Shown here piece after piece: positions 13,140-16,272 of a DNA stretch of 16,272 nucleotides. This stretch comes from DASRSS01 sp035656335 (GTDB lineage: Bacteria; Actinomycetota; Actinomycetes; Mycobacteriales; Jatrophihabitantaceae). A model generated the notes under the pieces. That model worked only from the letters and a program-made list of their open reading frames with translations. It ran no database searches and had not been told where the DNA came from. Both the position numbers and the translations under genes were made by a program. Where the stretch lies: positions 1-16,272 of the forward strand of contig DASRSS010000177.1 of NCBI GenBank assembly GCA_035656335.1. The letters are read 5' to 3'. Position 1 is the stretch's first letter. The number at the start of each line of letters is the position of its first letter.

Positions 13140-14107
13140 CGAGCGAGGCGGGCGAGTGTCAGCCCGAAGTCGCCGGCCGGGTCCGTCCAGAACTCGACCG
13201 TCTCCAGGCCCGCCGCGCGCAGTTCCGCCGCGATGCCGTCAGGCCGGAACTTGGCGGAGATCTCGGTGTGCAGCGTCTCGCCGGCGGCGAACTCGACGGT
13301 GATGCCGAGGTCGGCGACGGTGACGGTCTGCGCGCGGGCGGCGCGCAGGCGCATCTCGATCCACTCCTCGCACTCGTTCCACAGAGCCACGTGCTCGAAG
13401 GCCTCGACGTCGAAGTCCGCGTGCAGCTCGCGGTTCACCACCGTCAGCACGTTGCGGTTGAACTGCGCGGTCACGCCGGCGCTGTCGTCGTACGCGCGCA
13501 GCAACCGGCCGACGTCCTTGACCAGATCGGTGCCGAGCAGAAACGTGTCACCCGGGCCCATGGTGGCCGCGATCGCGTTCAGGAACCGGCCGCGCTTGTC
13601 GGGTGCGAGGTTGCCGATCGTCGAACCGAGGAACGCGATCATGCGCGCGTCGCCGGCCGGCAGTTCGCCGAGGTGCTGCTCGAAGTCGCCCACCACCGGC
13701 TCCACCCGCAGGCCCGGGTACTCGCTGCCGATCGCGGTCGCGGCCTGCTCCAGCACCGCCGGGTCGACGTCGAACGGGACGAAGCAGTCCAGGCCGCCGG
13801 CCGCGGCGAACGCGCTCAGCAGCAGCCGTGTCTTCTCGGACGTCCCGCTGCCCAGCTCGACCAGCATGCGCGCGGCCGACAGCTTGGCGATCTCGTCGGC
13901 GTGGGCGGTCAGGATCGCGGTCTCGGTCCGGGTCGGGTAGTACTCCGGCAGCCGGGTGATCTGGTCGAACAGCTCGCTGCCGTGCGCGTCGTAGAAGTAC
14001 TTCGGCGGCAACCACTTGCGGGTCGCGGTGAGGCCGGCGAGCACGTCGGCACGCAGCGCTGCGCGGTAGGAGTCCGGCGCCAGGTGCACGTGCAGGTCGG
14101 CAACCAC
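13136..14107 (-). CDS. egtD: L-histidine N-alpha-methyltransferase EgtD
   Basis: 323 residues, the usual length of about 320. It adds three methyl groups from SAM to histidine to give hercynine. KWLPPKYFYDAHGSELFDQI (31-50), LPEYYPTRTE (53-62), the SAM-binding MLVELGSGTSEKT (81-93), PFDVDPAVL (111-119), AFLGSTIGNL and EWIEMRLRA are all family signatures. The start is the GTG at 14107, because a strong GGAGG (14119-14115) lies exactly seven bases before it; the TTG at 14113 overlaps the egtC stop but would sit one base from the same site. It follows egtC with almost no gap and overlaps egtE by ATGA. Confidence 0.94.
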   Translation of the reverse strand: MVADLHVHLAPDSYRAALRADVLAGLTATRKWLPPKYFYDAHGSELFDQITRLPEYYPTRTETAILTAHADEIAKLSAARMLVELGSGTSEKTRLLLSAFAAAGGLDCFVPFDVDPAVLEQAATAIGSEYPGLRVEPVVGDFEQHLGELPAGDARMIAFLGSTIGNLAPDKRGRFLNAIAATMGPGDTFLLGTDLVKDVGRLLRAYDDSAGVTAQFNRNVLTVVNRELHADFDVEAFEHVALWNECEEWIEMRLRAARAQTVTVADLGITVEFAAGETLHTEISAKFRPDGIAAELRAAGLETVEFWTDPAGDFGLTLARLAR

Positions 14108-14109
14108 TG

Positions 14110-14802
14110 TCAATCCTCCAGACTGCTGATGGTGATGAGGCCGGCAGACACGTCGACGAGCGAGCGGTCCGGCACGTCGGTCCAGCGCGGGTCGTCATCG
14201 GTCGGTTCGCTCGCGACGAGCACGCCGTCGTCGGTGCGCAGCACGCTGAGCGTGTCGCCCCACGTGGTCGCGAGCAGCCGGGTGCCGTCGGTCGCGAGCA
14301 GGTTCAGCCGCGCGCCGGGATCGCGTCCGCCGACCTCGCGGACGACCTTGCCGAGGTGCTCGGCCCCGCGCTCGAACACGTACGCGGCGAGCACGGCCGA
14401 GTCGCACACGGACTCGGCACGCAGCTGCGGACCCAGCACCGCGCAGTCGACGATCCCGTTGTGCGACAGCAGCCAGCGGCCGTCCGTGAACGGCGCGGTG
14501 GACGTCTCGTCGATGGGCATGCCGACGGTGGCCGAGCGCACCGCGGCGAGCACGCAGCCGGACGTGATCACCGGCGCGAGCGAGGCGAACGACGCGTCGC
14601 TCCAGAGGGGACGGTCCGAGCGCCAGCGGGCCGGTTCCGCGCGCCCGTGCGCGTAGAAGCCGACACCCCAGCCGTCCGCGTTGATCGTGCCGTGCCGCTG
14701 CCGCCGCGGCCGGTAGGACTGCACGAGCAGCGCGGACTCGCCGTCCAGGACGAGCGAGGCGAGCGTGCGGGGCGCGCCGAGCCACGCCAGGTGCCGGCAC
14801 AT
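14110..14802 (-). CDS. egtC: Gamma-glutamyl-hercynylcysteine sulfoxide amidohydrolase EgtC
   Basis: 230 residues, class II glutamine amidotransferase (Ntn-hydrolase) fold. MCRHLAWLG gives Cys2 as the N-terminal nucleophile after Met removal. INADGWGVGFYAHG, VRSATVG and LLSHNGIVD (the conserved HNG) complete the active-site pattern. It hydrolyses the gamma-glutamyl group from the EgtB product. Its ATG (14802-14800) shares one base with the egtB stop (TGATG), so translation is coupled. GGAGG at 14119-14115, inside the end of this gene, belongs to egtD. Confidence 0.93.
   Translation of the reverse strand: MCRHLAWLGAPRTLASLVLDGESALLVQSYRPRRQRHGTINADGWGVGFYAHGRAEPARWRSDRPLWSDASFASLAPVITSGCVLAAVRSATVGMPIDETSTAPFTDGRWLLSHNGIVDCAVLGPQLRAESVCDSAVLAAYVFERGAEHLGKVVREVGGRDPGARLNLLATDGTRLLATTWGDTLSVLRTDDGVLVASEPTDDDPRWTDVPDRSLVDVSAGLITISSLED
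14115..14119 (-). promoter_or_regulatory. Ribosome binding site that sets the egtD start
   Basis: GGAGG on the minus strand, within the last codons of egtC, seven bases before the GTG at 14107 and one base before the TTG at 14113. The spacing favours the GTG. Confidence 0.7.
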
Positions 14803-16079
14803 CAGGCGGCTCCCGCGGCCGGCTCGTCCCACGCGAGGCGGACGCCGGTGAAGATCTGCCGCCGGATCGGATGGTCCCAGTTGCGGAACGACGGGCGGAT
14901 CGCCGACGCCGCGGTGGCCCAGGACCCGCCACGCAGCACCTTGTAGTCGCCGCCGAAGAACGGCTCGCTGTAGCGGCGGTAGATCATCGGGGTGAAGCCG
15001 GGCCACGGCTGGAAGTCCGAGGACGTCCACTCCCACACGTCGCCGATCAACTGCTCGGCGCCGTACGCGGACGCGCCCGCGGGATAGGCGCCGACGGCCG
15101 CCGGCCGCAGCGCGCCACCGCCGAGGTTCACCAGCGCCGGGTCGGGATCGGCCGAGCCCCACGGCCAGCGGCGCCGCGTGCCCGTGTCCGGATCCCACGC
15201 GCACGCCTTCTCCCACTCGATCTCGGTGGGCAGCCGCGCGCCGGCCCAGGCGGCGAACGCCTCGGCCTCGAAGTAGTCGACGTGCTGCACCGGCTCGTCC
15301 GGGGGCACGTCCTCCTGCACGCCGAACCGAATGCGGGTGCCGGCGGCCGTCCAGAACTTCGGCCGCTCGATGCCGTGCTCGAGCCGGTGCAGCCAGCCGC
15401 GCGGCGACCACCAGCGCGGCTCGCGGTACCCGCCGTCGGCGATGAACTGCTGCCACTGCGCGTTCGTGACCGGAGTGCGCCCGATCCAGAACGCCGGCAC
15501 GTCGACGGTGTGGGCGGGCCGCTCGTTGTCCAGCGAGAACGGCTCGCCCGTGCCGTCGACGCCGAGCACGAACTCGCCGCCGGGCACGAAGACCCGCTCG
15601 CTGTCCAGCGCGCGTCCAGCAGGCAGCGGTTGGGCGGTCAGCACGGGCGGGCCGGTGCGCAGCTGCAGCGTGGCCAGCATCGTCTCGTCGTGCTGTTCCT
15701 CGTGCTGCGCGACCATGCCGGCGGTGAACAGGTCGTCGTCGGGCGTGCGCTCGATGAAGTCGAGTACCCGTCCGCGCACCTCGTGCACGAACGCGCGGGC
15801 GTCGACCGGCGGCAGCAGCGGCAGCGAGGGACGCTCGGCGCGCGGGTGCTCGAACGCGTCGTACAGCGCGTCGACGGACGCGGGCAGCATGCCCGGCCGG
15901 TCCGGGTTGCCGGCGCGCAGCAGCCACAGCTCCTCCTGCTGGCCGATGTGGGCGAGGTCCCAGACGAGCGGGCTCATCAGCGCGTCGTGCTGCGCGCGCA
16001 GCGTCGCGTCGTCCAGATCGGTCAGCAGTTCGGTGCGCCGGCGCGCCCGGTTCAGGTCGCGCACCACGTCCTCACGCAT
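14802..16079 (-). CDS. egtB: Ergothioneine sulfoxide synthase EgtB
   Basis: 425 residues. This non-haem iron enzyme joins hercynine and gamma-glutamylcysteine with O2 to form the C-S bonded sulfoxide. The N-terminal DinB-like domain carries the iron ligands: H44 in WDLAHIGQQEE, and H126 and H130 in QHEEQHDE (the HxxxHxE motif). The C-terminal FGE-sulfatase domain (from about 165) shows VFVPGGEFVLG, PVTNAQWQQFI, RLPTEIEWEKA, IGDVWEWTSSDF and VLRGGSW. The ATG at 16079 is chosen because GGAG (16090-16087) lies seven bases before it; a TTG two codons upstream is less likely. The start overlaps the end of egtA by eight bases. Confidence 0.95.
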   Translation of the reverse strand: MREDVVRDLNRARRRTELLTDLDDATLRAQHDALMSPLVWDLAHIGQQEELWLLRAGNPDRPGMLPASVDALYDAFEHPRAERPSLPLLPPVDARAFVHEVRGRVLDFIERTPDDDLFTAGMVAQHEEQHDETMLATLQLRTGPPVLTAQPLPAGRALDSERVFVPGGEFVLGVDGTGEPFSLDNERPAHTVDVPAFWIGRTPVTNAQWQQFIADGGYREPRWWSPRGWLHRLEHGIERPKFWTAAGTRIRFGVQEDVPPDEPVQHVDYFEAEAFAAWAGARLPTEIEWEKACAWDPDTGTRRRWPWGSADPDPALVNLGGGALRPAAVGAYPAGASAYGAEQLIGDVWEWTSSDFQPWPGFTPMIYRRYSEPFFGGDYKVLRGGSWATAASAIRPSFRNWDHPIRRQIFTGVRLAWDEPAAGAA

Positions 16080-16272
16080 GCGCAAGCTCCGCGAACGCGT
16101 CCAGCGGGCCGACCTCGGCGATGCGTCCGGCGATCAGGTCGCCGGGGCTGCGGCCGCCCGCGACCAGGTCGGCGAGATCCTCGACGGCGGTGCGCAGTTC
16201 GTCCGGGGCGTGGGCCGCGGCGATCTCGGTGCACCGGCGCGCGGCGGCCGCGAGCCGGGCATCGCGCAGCCC
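16072..16272 (-). CDS. egtA: C-terminal end of EgtA, glutamate-cysteine ligase (partial)
   Basis: The last 66 codons, cut by the window edge. They read GLRDARLAAAARRCTEIAAA, then HAPDELRTAVEDLADLVAGG and RSPGDLIAGRIAEVGPLDAF, and end AELAHA. This is the helical tail of actinobacterial EgtA, which makes gamma-glutamylcysteine for EgtB. The stop (16074-16072) falls inside egtB. The assignment rests on the conserved position in front of egtB and on the alanine-rich helix with RxC; the catalytic part is outside the window. Confidence 0.8.
   Translation of the reverse strand, partial: GLRDARLAAAARRCTEIAAAHAPDELRTAVEDLADLVAGGRSPGDLIAGRIAEVGPLDAFAELAHA
16087..16090 (-). promoter_or_regulatory. Ribosome binding site that sets the egtB start
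   Basis: GGAG on the minus strand, inside the last codons of egtA and seven bases before the ATG at 16079. Confidence 0.55.

Noticed and set aside
11217..13940. A 907-codon plus-strand open frame opposite pabBC, egtE and egtD
   Set aside because: It is Arg/Ser/Pro-rich without recognisable domains and opposite three well-supported genes.
1..16272. Search by eye for tRNA, rRNA, CRISPR arrays, insertion sequences and phage genes
   Set aside because: I saw no regularly spaced repeats, transposase motifs, or tRNA-like cloverleaf; the only mobile-type trace is the PIN remnant.

Overview
The window is about 72% GC. All genes look actinobacterial: a divergent rsmI/pmt pair, a pabB-pabC fusion, a complete ergothioneine cluster in the order egtA-B-C-D-E, and several start codons that sit about 7 bases behind a TANNNT-like -10 box with no Shine-Dalgarno sequence (leaderless mRNAs). 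A chemoreceptor gene behind a well-formed sigma-28/WhiG-type promoter points to a motile actinobacterium. I cannot resolve the order or genus from sequence alone.

Layout. The left edge (1-405, minus) holds the start of rsmI, which breaks after about 91 codons and continues in frame into a piece of a second, diverged protein O-mannosyltransferase gene; this is either an assembly chimera or a real rearrangement. Divergent from it is an intact pmt (455-2035), followed by a DoxX-like membrane protein with a long Ala/Lys-rich tail ending in five 11-residue repeats (2078-2881). Next is a RecQ helicase with a C-terminal phosphoribosyltransferase-like domain (2927-5044). Directly behind its stop lies the tail of a PIN-domain gene whose front is missing (5046-5171). 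A FrnE/DsbA-type oxidoreductase follows (5212-5862), then an AT-richer promoter region and a chemoreceptor (6035-7633).

Convergent to the chemoreceptor is a two-gene minus-strand unit: an ECF-type sigma factor (8539-7883) overlapping by ATGA a small HxxxCxxC zinc-finger protein that looks like a soluble anti-sigma factor (7886-7650). Divergent from the sigma factor is a secreted beta-propeller lactonase-family protein (8639-9775). It converges on pabBC (11539-9806), with a perfect 15-bp inverted repeat lying across the pabBC stop codon. A 126-residue protein of unknown function (11629-12009) is divergent from pabBC and overlaps the end of egtE tail to tail.

The right third is a tightly packed minus-strand egt operon: the end of egtA (window edge), then egtB, egtC, egtD and egtE, each overlapping or nearly touching the next. 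Together they make ergothioneine: EgtA makes gamma-glutamylcysteine, EgtD trimethylates histidine to hercynine, EgtB joins the two through an oxygen-dependent C-S bond, EgtC removes the glutamate, and EgtE cleaves the C-S bond to yield ergothioneine. Along with the DsbA-like protein this gives the window a thiol/redox flavour, but I see no shared regulatory site linking them.

I did not find a clearly undescribed multi-gene system. The items most worth a check are the rsmI/pmt chimera, the sigma-28-type promoter, the DoxX protein with an 11-mer repeat tail, and the RecQ-phosphoribosyltransferase gene abutting a PIN remnant.
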